Origin: Paracoccaceae bacterium | GTDB lineage: Bacteria; Pseudomonadota; Alphaproteobacteria; Rhodobacterales; Rhodobacteraceae | Length of the DNA: 64,000 nucleotides | NCBI GenBank assembly: GCA_002709405.1 | Contig: PAQV01000067.1 | Coordinates: forward strand, 1 to 64,000 | Direction of reading: 5' to 3' | Shown here: one piece after another, positions 10,012 through 18,299 of the stretch | Layout: each line of letters opens with the position of its first letter | Numbering within the stretch: the stretch's first letter is position 1 | Notes under the pieces: generated by a model | What the model was told of the DNA's origin: nothing | Seen by the model: the letters and a program-made list of their open reading frames with translations, nothing else | The model's database searches: none | Made by a program: the position numbers and the translations under genes

Positions 10012-10587
10012 ATGCAACAGGCAAACTATAAGGTTGGAATCGTAGGACACCGCTATTTGGGTGAAGCCGACACCGCGAACTATGTTCGGTATTGTTGTTT
10101 CAAACTTCTCTCAGAGTTCAAAGCAAAGCACGCGAACCTAACTGCTGTGTCGGCAGCGTCAGAAGGTGCAGATACCATCTTTGCAGGAGTCGCGCTGAAC
10201 TTGAAAATTAAGCTGATTACGATTTCGCCATTTAGACATTTCTCGGATGATTTTAGTTCCGAGTCGGGCTTGGAAATGTTTAGCACTATTCGCGGTCGAT
10301 CTAGTCAATCTGAGTGCATGAACTTTTCAAAGCGGAGTATGTCTGCGTACAAAAAGAGTATGGAGTGGGTGGTGATAAAATCACACAGCCTAATCGGAGT
10401 TTGGGATGGGCGTCCTTCGAAGTTACCCGGTGGCACTTTTTGCACGATAGAATTTGCAAGGTCAATCGGCCGGCCGGTTTTCTTAATCAATCCACAAGAG
10501 CGCACTCTAGGTTATTTTGGTTCTATCAATTTCGGACGCTCAAAGGCGCACAGGCTGGAAATGGATGTGGTTGGGGATTTCATTTAG
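10012..10587 (+). CDS. SLOG/LOG-like Rossmannoid protein (predicted nucleotide-ligand sensor)
   Basis: YKVGIVGHRYLGEADTANYVRYCCFKLL...TAVSAASEGADTIFAGVALNLKIKLITISPFRHFSDDF...SHSLIGVWDGRPSKLPGGTFCTIEFARSIGRPVFLI: G-x-x-GHR, SEGAD, D/VWDG and PGGT-x-x-ei motifs as in SLOG-type proteins; AT-rich island. Confidence 0.7.
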   Translation: MQQANYKVGIVGHRYLGEADTANYVRYCCFKLLSEFKAKHANLTAVSAASEGADTIFAGVALNLKIKLITISPFRHFSDDFSSESGLEMFSTIRGRSSQSECMNFSKRSMSAYKKSMEWVVIKSHSLIGVWDGRPSKLPGGTFCTIEFARSIGRPVFLINPQERTLGYFGSINFGRSKAHRLEMDVVGDFI

Positions 10588-10595
10588 TGTCACAC

Positions 10596-11597
10596 ATGGA
10601 AGGAGGTCTAAGTCAACGGGCTATCGTTTTTCTTGTTTCTCTGTTGTTGATTGCAATGGTCGCAGTAATTTATGGAGTCCAGCATTTTGTTGATCCGGAA
10701 GTTACTGTAACAAGCGCAACGCTAAGCGATCAGAAGACAGAATATGAGATATCCAAACTCGAAGCAGAAATAAGCCGAATCCGCAGTGATACTGCTGGAA
10801 GTTTGTTTTGGTTAAAGCTAATTGCACTATTCGTTACTGTTGGTGGTGCGGTTGGAGGTTACTTGGTTGGGCAAAGCTTAAATACGAGCAGAAGGTTGAG
10901 CTTTGAACACCGGAAAGACGTGGATGCAGCGTACCAGTCGATTGTTAACGAGTTGTCGGAGGAATCGCCAATCCTTCGTGCGGCAGCATCGGTCAAGCTT
11001 GGCTCAATTCTAAAAACGTTTCCCGTGGAGTGGCGAGTCACTAAGGAGAGAAAATACCAAATTGTCCAGCTGACCAAACAAATTTTGGCGGCTGCTCTCT
11101 CCATCGAGAGCGACACGAAGGTTCGTAAGACAATCACAATCAGTATCGCGCTAGACAACTCTGACGCAGACAGCGAGCTTGCGAATCTGCGGGAGCTAGA
11201 CTTGTCCGGTGCTTGCGGCAACGATGCCTACTGGGCAAAGTGTGATTTCTTTGGAGCCGACTTTTATAGTGCTGACATGAGTGCGTCGTCCTTCAGGAAG
11301 TCATCCTTGGAGTACACTCAGTTCAGAGAGGCTGTTTTGCAGGGGGCGGTTTTCAACGAATCGAATTGTGTAGGAACGAATTTCGCAATGTCAGATTTAC
11401 GCGGGGCAACTTTTACCAATGCAATATTAGATGGTGTCAACTTTGATCAAGCGAAAGTCTTTGGCGTGGATCTAGTGGGTGCGACAATTGAAAACCCGAT
11501 GGCTGGTCAAGTCGATTGCTCGGCAGACGGCGATGGGAGCGAGTGGGTTTCCGTCAAAAGCTGGATTGACGAAAAACGAACCCAAGCAGACATCTGA
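10596..11597 (+). CDS. Two-TM membrane protein with C-terminal pentapeptide repeats
   Basis: TM1 AIVFLVSLLLIAMVAVIYGVQHF; TM2 LFWLKLIALFVTVGGAVGGYLVG; A(D/N)LxX-type repeats LRELDLSGACGNDAYWAKCDFFGADFYSADMSASSFRKSSLEYTQFREAVLQGAVFNESNCVGTNFAMSDLRGATFTNAILDGVNFDQAKVFGVDLVGA. Starts 8 nt after the SLOG stop. Confidence 0.8.
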   Translation: MEGGLSQRAIVFLVSLLLIAMVAVIYGVQHFVDPEVTVTSATLSDQKTEYEISKLEAEISRIRSDTAGSLFWLKLIALFVTVGGAVGGYLVGQSLNTSRRLSFEHRKDVDAAYQSIVNELSEESPILRAAASVKLGSILKTFPVEWRVTKERKYQIVQLTKQILAAALSIESDTKVRKTITISIALDNSDADSELANLRELDLSGACGNDAYWAKCDFFGADFYSADMSASSFRKSSLEYTQFREAVLQGAVFNESNCVGTNFAMSDLRGATFTNAILDGVNFDQAKVFGVDLVGATIENPMAGQVDCSADGDGSEWVSVKSWIDEKRTQADI

Positions 11598-11775
11598 GTG
11601 TTTCTATTAGATTACCGCACACGTCGGAATTCTGCCAGTTTGTTCCATTCGCACCATCCGTGCCTTTGGGCTCAACCCCGACATTCGCTGTGCCGTCCAC
11701 AGGCCTTCAACCACCAACACAAAGTCTCTCACCCGGCCTTTTTCACTCCATCCACCACCGGGGACAGGCTACCAA

Positions 11776-11851
11776 AGGTTAAAATTCCCCTAAAACGCCT
11801 CTGTAACCCATTGATTTCACTCAACCCCGAACATGTCCCACGCGTGGGACA
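11776..11851 (-). repeat. Copy A of palindrome-tail intergenic element
   Basis: TGTCCCACGCGTGGGACA at 11834..11851; tail on - strand contains ATCAATGGGTTACAGAGGCG (11796..11815), identical to copy C. Confidence 0.9.
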
Positions 11852-11927
11852 CTTTTCGAGCCTGCCGAACGGCCGCCGGCCCCCTCTCCGCATGGCCTTT
11901 CCCCTCCACCCGTCCTAATCTCCGCCC

Positions 11928-12602
11928 ATGTGTGGACGTTTCGCCGTGACCCTCCCGCCCGATGCGATGGCCCAGCTCTTTGCCGCCCAGCCGGCCAATG
12001 ACCTGCCCGAGGTGCCCAATTACAACGTCTGCCCGACCGTGCAGGTCCACGTGGTCCGCCTGGGCGAAACCGGCCGCTCCCTGGTGCCCATGCGCTGGGG
12101 GTTCCTCCCGCATTGGTACAAGGCCGAAAACGCCGGCCCACTGCTGATCAATGCCCGGGCCGAAACCATCGCCGAGAAACCCGCCTTCAAATCCGCCTGC
12201 CGCGACCGGCGCTGCATCCTCGTGGCCACCGGGTTCTACGAATGGACCAAGGACGAAGACGGCAACCGGCTGCCCTGGTACATCCACCGCCGCGACGGCG
12301 CGCCGATTGCCTTCGGCGGGGTCTGGCAGGACTGGGGCCGGGACGAGGCGCGCATGTCGACCTGCGCCATCGTGACCACCGGCGCATCACAGGCGATGTC
12401 CGCCATCCACCACCGGATGCCGCTGATCCTCGATCCGGCCGACTGGCCGTTGTGGCTGGGCGAAGAGGGCAAGGGCGCGGCCCGGCTGATGACCCCGGGG
12501 GCCGAGGACCTGTTGTCCTTCTACCGTGTCGATCGCCGGGTCAATTCGAACCGGGCCAGCGGCCCCGAGCTGATCGAGCCCTTCGAGGATCCCGACGACT
12601 AG
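11928..12602 (+). CDS. SOS response-associated peptidase (HMCES/YedK family, DNA-protein crosslink sensor)
   Basis: MCGRFAVT (Cys2) ... YNVCPTVQVHVVR...MRWGFLPHWYK...LINARAETIAEKPAFK...CILVATGFYEW...HHRMPLIL. Confidence 0.96.
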   Translation: MCGRFAVTLPPDAMAQLFAAQPANDLPEVPNYNVCPTVQVHVVRLGETGRSLVPMRWGFLPHWYKAENAGPLLINARAETIAEKPAFKSACRDRRCILVATGFYEWTKDEDGNRLPWYIHRRDGAPIAFGGVWQDWGRDEARMSTCAIVTTGASQAMSAIHHRMPLILDPADWPLWLGEEGKGAARLMTPGAEDLLSFYRVDRRVNSNRASGPELIEPFEDPDD

Positions 12603-13500
12603 GGGGTCAGCGGGGGCAGGACGGTCGCCCTTGTTGCCTTCGCGCGCGACGTATGGCGCAGGGCGGCATAGGCCCATGCCGGCATCCGGTCCGGGCGCGG
12701 GCCCGTAGTGCGCCGCCCCGATCCCGGCCAGCGCGTGCCAGTCAAGCGGGCCATGCGCGCGCGCCATGCCCCCAAAGTGCGCAACATGGCCGTCAGGTCC
12801 CGGGCCGACAGGGCGGCCTTGACCCGGCGATGAGTACAGCGCTGCGAGGCCAGCCAGCGCGCGCGCCCCGCGGGCCAGGCCCGGCGCAGGCGGGGCAGCA
12901 GGGACGAGCGGGCCGCCTCCAGAGCGCCAGGGCAAGGGTGATCAACACGGCCGTCAACACGATCCGGCGCGGATCGGGGGGCAAGCGGGCCGGCGCTGTC
13001 CCGGGGCCGACGGCCAGGTCATGGGGATCGCGAGCGTCTCGGTCAGCGCAAAGCCCCGGGCCAGGATCAGCAGCGGCCAGCCCCGGGCGGCGTCGGGCAC
13101 CGTTGCGGCAAAACGAGCCAGCGGCAGGTCGATCCGGACGCTTTCAGACGTGCTGGCCTCGTCGGTCGAATAGGTCACCTGCACCGACTCGGCCGGCAAG
13201 GTCACGGTGCCGGGGTCGGCGGATAAAGCCCGTAGCTCCGCTGCACCTTTCGCCATCCACCCGTTCGCTGGTCGGACCGGTGGCGCGCTCGGGCAGGCGG
13301 ATCGGCAGGCCGGGCATCTCGAGGTCGGGAATGACCGGCGGAGCCGATATGAAGGTCGGCACCAGCACCTTGACCCGCAGGACCATGGGCTGGCCGATCA
13401 CGGTTGTCTCGGCCGAGAGCTCGGCGGTGATATGGGGCAGGCTGTCCTGGGCCATCACGGGCCCGGCAATCGCCAGCAAAAGCAGCAGCAGGATTTTCAT
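12603..13500 (-). pseudogene. Decayed BatD-like (aerotolerance) gene
   Basis: N-terminus MKILLLLLLAIAGPVMAQDSLPHITAELSAETTVIGQPMVLRVKVLVPTFISAPPVIPDLEMPGLPIRLPERATGPTSERVDG (13144..13500) breaks into other frames; downstream fragments 12954..13256 and a TM remnant RRIVLTAVLITLALALW are in different frames. Confidence 0.75.
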
Positions 13501-14018
13501 CCGTTGTCCCCCGCCGCCGACAGGTCCAGCCGGAACCTGGATTTCAGGAAATCACCCATGTCGGTGTCGATCGACTGCATGCACGGGTCGGCGTCCAGGG
13601 GGCCGTCTGGTGCGGCATCTTTCTGGATTACCTGGGTTTCGACGCCCTGCTGTGCCTCGTTGTCGTAGACCGTGTCGTCGGCCCCGATGCCCCGGTCCTC
13701 GCCGGTGTATGATTGCTCCTGGGTGGTCTCGACATGGGCCGCGAATGGCCCTGGCAATCTCCGGGTTGTGCGCGGCCTCCGGCCAGTCCGGGCCGGTCCG
13801 GCCAGCCGGCCAGCCGGCGCAACCCGCGCGCGGTCACAGGGATGCGCGGGTCGGTCGCCGTGTCTGTTGGATTGGGCGCGGGACCAAACGGGGGATCGGA
13901 CGGGGAAATCATGGGCTCACGGCAGGGCATCGAAGCGGAGGATTTCCAGGTGTTGGCATCCGCGGCGATGCCATCACCCTGGGCTTCGCAGGAGCGGGAG
14001 ATGCGGCGGCGGAACACG
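13497..14018 (-). pseudogene. Fragments of VWA/TPR (Bat-like) gene and C-terminal MoxR remnant
   Basis: Frame-scattered remnants incl. DVFRRRISRSCEAQGDGIAADANTW (MoxR C-terminal lid-like) and FLKSRFRLDLSAAGDNG directly preceding the BatD remnant. Confidence 0.55.
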
Positions 14019-14759
14019 TCAGGGGCAAAATGGCCCGTACGTCGATCGGGTCGAAATGGTCGCGGCCCTCCAGCCAGGCATGGGCGTGTCCGACAGGGCC
14101 CCGGGCGCGCGCGTGGCCTGCACGAGGTCGGCCATGTAATGGTCGATCTGGTCCGAGACATGGATGGCGGCAATGTCTCGGGCCGCCTCGAAGATCACCG
14201 GTTGGGCCATTGGCGGGGGAGGGGGCGAGGCTGTCGCGTCTGCATCGGCGAGGCCTGCGGTTTCCTCGGCCCGGAGCACGTGGATCACGGCAACCTCGTC
14301 TTCGACCGGGTTCTGGGTGGCCATGACGATGAATAGCGGATCCATGGCGTGGGTGGTGCCCGATACCGTCACCTGGCGTTCTTCCATCGCTTCCGGGAGG
14401 GTGGCCTGGACCTTGGCCGGCGCGCAGTTAATCTCGTCGGCCAGGACGATGTTGGCAAAGATCGGGCCCGGGGCGAACCGGAACTGACCGCCCTTGGGGG
14501 GCTGGGCGTAGATTTCGGTTCCGGTGATGCCCGAGGGCAGCATGTCCGGGGTGAACTGGGTGCGGCTGAAGCGGGCGTCGAGATTGCGGGTAAGGGACTT
14601 GATGGCCCGCGTCTTGGCTAGCCCGCGCAGACCTTCGATCAGCAGGTTTCCGTTGGCCAGATGTCCGATGATCAGCCAGTCGATGAGATCCCGCTGACCG
14701 ACGATGTCGGATCCCGTGCGCCGCCTCAGTGCGTCGGTGGCCTGCAGTGGGGTGTCCAT
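14019..14759 (-). pseudogene. Decayed MoxR-family AAA ATPase
   Basis: IVGQRDLIDWLIIGHLANGNLLIEGLRGLAKTRAIKSLTRNLDARFSRTQFTPDMLPSGITGTEIY...VMATQNPVEDEVAVIHVLRAEETAG; lacks the TYPLPEAQLDRF segment present in the intact copy and loses frame at the C-terminus. Confidence 0.75.
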
Positions 14760-14859
14760 GGATGGGCCTCGCGCCGGGGTCGGGATCTGGGCCAGAGTGC
14801 GTCGTTTTCACCCGTAACTCGAGCTGAGGACTGCCGGAGCATCGCCACCGGGCGGCACG

Positions 14860-14880
14860 AGAAAATTCGGCGAATTTTCT
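14860..14880. repeat. 21-bp hairpin AGAAAATTC-GGC-GAATTTTCT
   Basis: Perfect 9-bp arms; same design as 55734..55754 and 55707..55727. Confidence 0.8.
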
Positions 14881-14923
14881 TGGCCCGGTGGCAAGGGCGC
14901 GCTTTCAAACGCGGGTGGGCCGC

Positions 14924-15802
14924 TCAGACCGGCACGACGTCGACCGAGTGGCTGGTCACGTGTGCTCCGGCCGTGCGCAGGGACCCTTTGACGGGGGCCA
15001 CGTCCGCGTAATCCCGGCCGATGGCCACGGTCACGTGATCCTCGCCCACGCGCATGTCGTTGGTCGGGTCCATCTCGACCCAGCCCATTTCGCTGCCGCA
15101 CCAGGCCCGCACCCAGGCATGCATGGCATCCGCCCCTTCCAGCCGTTCCTGGCCCTCGGGCGGCTCGGTCCGCAGAAACCCCGACACATAGCCCGCCGGA
15201 ATACCCACTTCGCGCAGCGCCGAGATCATGATGTGGCTGATGTCCTGGCAGACCCCGCGCCGGGCATGGAAGGCCTCGACCGGCGACGTCGTTACGTCCG
15301 TCGCCGTGGGATCGAAGGCAATTTCGGAATTCAGCGCCCCGGAAATGCGGGTGAGCGCCTCGAAAGCGGAAATCCCGGGGGCCAGGTGATCGCGGGCGAA
15401 GGCCGCGATGTCGGGGCTGTGGCGGATCCGGGGCGAGGCGCCCAGGAAGTGATGCGGCGAGCCGGGCGCGATCGAGGCGAAGTCGCTGGTTTCGCGCGCC
15501 AGGTCCGCCAGCGAGCAGGACAGGTCGAAGGCATCGGGGTCGAAATTGCGCTCGACCCGGCCGGCGAAGCGGAAGGCATATTCGCTGAGCTGCCCGTCAT
15601 AGGCCACCTCGGTGCGCGCATTGCCGAAGAAATCCTGCCCGTCAGCCCGGAAATCGGGTTCGGGATCGACCGAAAGCATCCCTGACACCAGCCGCTGTTC
15701 GGCTGTCGACACCGGGCACATGCGCAGCACGGTCCGGTTGGCCCCGGCGGGGCTGAGATAACTGTACCGGATGGTCAGGCGGATATCGTAGACGACACTC
15801 AT
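14924..15802 (-). CDS. Transglutaminase-like cysteine peptidase family protein (bacterial N-terminal domain + TG core)
   Basis: MSVVYDIRLTIRYSYLSPAGANRTVLRMCP...FHARRGVCQDISHIMISALREVGIPAGYVSGFL...DAMHAWVRAWCG...GWVEMDPTNDMRVGEDHVTVAIGRDYADVAPVKG. Confidence 0.93.
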   Translation of the reverse strand: MSVVYDIRLTIRYSYLSPAGANRTVLRMCPVSTAEQRLVSGMLSVDPEPDFRADGQDFFGNARTEVAYDGQLSEYAFRFAGRVERNFDPDAFDLSCSLADLARETSDFASIAPGSPHHFLGASPRIRHSPDIAAFARDHLAPGISAFEALTRISGALNSEIAFDPTATDVTTSPVEAFHARRGVCQDISHIMISALREVGIPAGYVSGFLRTEPPEGQERLEGADAMHAWVRAWCGSEMGWVEMDPTNDMRVGEDHVTVAIGRDYADVAPVKGSLRTAGAHVTSHSVDVVPV

Positions 15803-15812
15803 GGGCCGGGCC

Positions 15813-18245
15813 TCAGTCAAAGTAGATCTGGCTGATCGCGTCCGAGATACCACGCATGTCCTCGCGCATGGCACGGAAATCCTCGGCCGACATCGCTTCG
15901 GGCGTGGCCACGGCCAGGCGGGTTTCCAACTTCAGGATGCGCCGGGCGGCCTCGGTCATCGCCGGCGCGCCCGCGCGGCGGGGGATCTGGGCCTGCTGTT
16001 CGTTCAGCTGGCTGATCTGGAACATCACCGAGCGCGGGTTGTCGGTGTCCAGGGCCAGCAGGTCGACCACCGTGTTGCGCGTCACGTCGACCGAGTAGCG
16101 CCGGCGGTGGGTCATCACGCTGTCGCCCACCTCGATGGCCAGGTCATAGCTGCCCGGCGGCGCATCGGGGTTGGAGAACTCGGCCAGCATCGTGGTCAGC
16201 AGCCCGGCCCGTTCCAGCGCCCGGCCCATGGTCAGGAAATGCCAGCCCGCGAAGCGGAACATGTTGTCGTAGACCAGCCCGGTGAACCCGGCCAGCTGGC
16301 GCAGCAGCTGGCTGAGCTTGCGGCTGGCGTCGACCTCGTCGGCGCCGTCGTCGTCATCCAGCGCCACGTCGCCGTCGTCCTGGGCCAGGGCCCGGGCGGA
16401 TTCGGCCAGCGCATCCAGAGCCGTCCAGCCATCGGTGGAAAACCGGTCGCGGACCTTGGTGGCGCAGTTGCGGGCCTGTTCGAACAGGTCGATTAGGCTG
16501 TCGGGGATCTCGCTGTCCAGCGGATGGCCGTGGCCCAGGATGAAGGATTCCAGCTTGGTCAGCAGGGGCGTGGCCACGGGGCCGGCTTCGGTCCGGCGCA
16601 GGTGGTAGGCCCGCAGCAGGCGCAGGGCGAAATCCGCGCGCTCCACGTAACGGCCCAGCCAGAACAGGTTGTCGGCTGCCCGCGCGGGCAGCCGGCCGGG
16701 CAGGCGGCGCACGAACGGGGTCTTGTCGGTCTGGGCCAGCGACGTCCGGTCCACCGGCGTGTCCGAGACCACCCAGACATCGGCCACCGATCCACCGTCC
16801 TGCATGGCCAGCGCGGTAGGGTCCTCGGTGCGCCCGATGCGCGCATAGCCCCCGGGCATCACCGTCCAGCCATCCGGCGTCCGGGCGGCAAAGACGCGCA
16901 CGATCACCGGGCGGGGCACCAGCGCGCCGTCGATCATCGCGGGCGTGGTCGACAGGGTAACGGCCTCTTGTCCCACCAGAGACGCGCCCTCGCGTTCCAG
17001 CCAGTTGCCGATCGGCTGATGGGCGGCATTGCGGAACTTGCCCCCGAAAACCGTCGCGGCCTCGATGTCGAAGGGCAGCTTGGTCGACAGGGCCGGGCCG
17101 ATCATCATCCGCTGCAGGTTCTGGTGCACGTATTGCCGTTCGGACGCCTGCCCGCACCACCAGGTGGCGATGTTGGGCAGTTTCAGCTCCTGGCCCGTCA
17201 GCTCGCGGCAGATGCGGGGCAGGAACGCCATGAAGGCCCGCGCCTCCAGCACGCCCGAGCCCAGGCAATTGAGCATCGTCACCGTCTGCCCGCGCAGGGC
17301 CGAGACCATCCCCGGCGTGCCAAGCGCGCTGTCCTCGTCCAGTTCCAGGGGATCGGCAAAGCGGCTGTCCAGGCGCCGCCACAGCACCGAGACCGGTTCC
17401 AGCCCGTTGATCGTGCGCACCATCAGCTTGCCGTCGACGACCTTCAGGTCCTCGCATTCCAGCAGCATGATCCCGAGGTAGCGGGCGATGTAGGCGTGCT
17501 CGAAATAGGTGTCGGTGTTCTGGCCCGGGGTCAGGATGGCCACCCGCCCGTCGGCATCGTGGCGCTGGTCGTAAAGGGCCGACCGGAAGCTTTGGAAGAA
17601 GCCCGCCAGCCGCTCGATATGGGCGCGGGCGTAGAAATCGGGGAAGACGCGGGCCGTGGCCATGCGGTTTTCCAGGCTGAACCCGGACCCCGAGGGCGCC
17701 TGCGTCCGGTCGCCCAGCACGAACCAGCTGCCATCGGGCGAGCGGCCGATTTCAAAGGCCAGGAAATGCAGGAAATGGCCGGATTGCGGTTTCACCCCGG
17801 CGATGGGGCGCAGCCATTCGGGGTTCTGGGCGACCAGGCCGGCGGGGATGGCCCCGGTCTGCACCAGCCGGCCCTCGCCATAGAGATCCGCGATCACCCG
17901 TTCCAGCAGGTCGGCCCGCTGGGCGATGCCCTCGGCCAGGTGGGTCCATTCGTCCTCGCCGATCATCACCGGGATGTGGCTAAGGGGCCAGGCCCGCTCG
18001 GTCGATCCGCTGTCGGAATACTGGCGATAATAGACCCCGGCATCGGCCAGGTACTGGTCGCCGCGCGCGAACCGCTGGGCCAGGGCCTCGGGCGGAAGTT
18101 GCGACAGGTGTTCCAGCAGCGGCCGCCAGACGGGCCGCAAGGTTCCATCGGGCTTGAGAAGCTCGTCCGCCACCCCGTCAGGCGGCGCGTAGCCCTCGAT
18201 CAGGCCAATATCTGTTCCGCGGCTTTCCGGCCGCCACTTTCCCAC
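15813..18245 (-). CDS. Circularly permuted ATP-grasp (DUF404/DUF407) fused to alpha-E domain (DUF403)
   Basis: 810 aa: VYYRQYSDSG...RPIAGVKPQSG...ILTPGQNTDTYFEHAYIARYLGIMLLECEDLKV...; C-terminal RAADNLFWLGRYVERADFALRLLRAY (alpha-E). Confidence 0.92.
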   Translation of the reverse strand: MGKWRPESRGTDIGLIEGYAPPDGVADELLKPDGTLRPVWRPLLEHLSQLPPEALAQRFARGDQYLADAGVYYRQYSDSGSTERAWPLSHIPVMIGEDEWTHLAEGIAQRADLLERVIADLYGEGRLVQTGAIPAGLVAQNPEWLRPIAGVKPQSGHFLHFLAFEIGRSPDGSWFVLGDRTQAPSGSGFSLENRMATARVFPDFYARAHIERLAGFFQSFRSALYDQRHDADGRVAILTPGQNTDTYFEHAYIARYLGIMLLECEDLKVVDGKLMVRTINGLEPVSVLWRRLDSRFADPLELDEDSALGTPGMVSALRGQTVTMLNCLGSGVLEARAFMAFLPRICRELTGQELKLPNIATWWCGQASERQYVHQNLQRMMIGPALSTKLPFDIEAATVFGGKFRNAAHQPIGNWLEREGASLVGQEAVTLSTTPAMIDGALVPRPVIVRVFAARTPDGWTVMPGGYARIGRTEDPTALAMQDGGSVADVWVVSDTPVDRTSLAQTDKTPFVRRLPGRLPARAADNLFWLGRYVERADFALRLLRAYHLRRTEAGPVATPLLTKLESFILGHGHPLDSEIPDSLIDLFEQARNCATKVRDRFSTDGWTALDALAESARALAQDDGDVALDDDDGADEVDASRKLSQLLRQLAGFTGLVYDNMFRFAGWHFLTMGRALERAGLLTTMLAEFSNPDAPPGSYDLAIEVGDSVMTHRRRYSVDVTRNTVVDLLALDTDNPRSVMFQISQLNEQQAQIPRRAGAPAMTEAARRILKLETRLAVATPEAMSAEDFRAMREDMRGISDAISQIYFD

Positions 18246-18299
18246 GTCTCTGTTTCCTGTCCGTCACGATGGTCCGGCCCCCCGAAAGGGGCGCGGACG

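Noticed and set aside
11834-11851. Palindrome TGTCCCACGCGTGGGACA as a parS site
   Set aside because: Canonical parS is TGTTTCACGTGAAACA; spacing and core differ, the three copies are spread over 50 kb, and no parAB is nearby. Kept as an unexplained repeat instead.
12113-14326. 737-aa + strand ORF spanning HMCES and the decayed MoxR/Bat region
   Set aside because: Out of frame with HMCES and antisense to recognisable MoxR/BatD remnants; R/P/G-rich composition.
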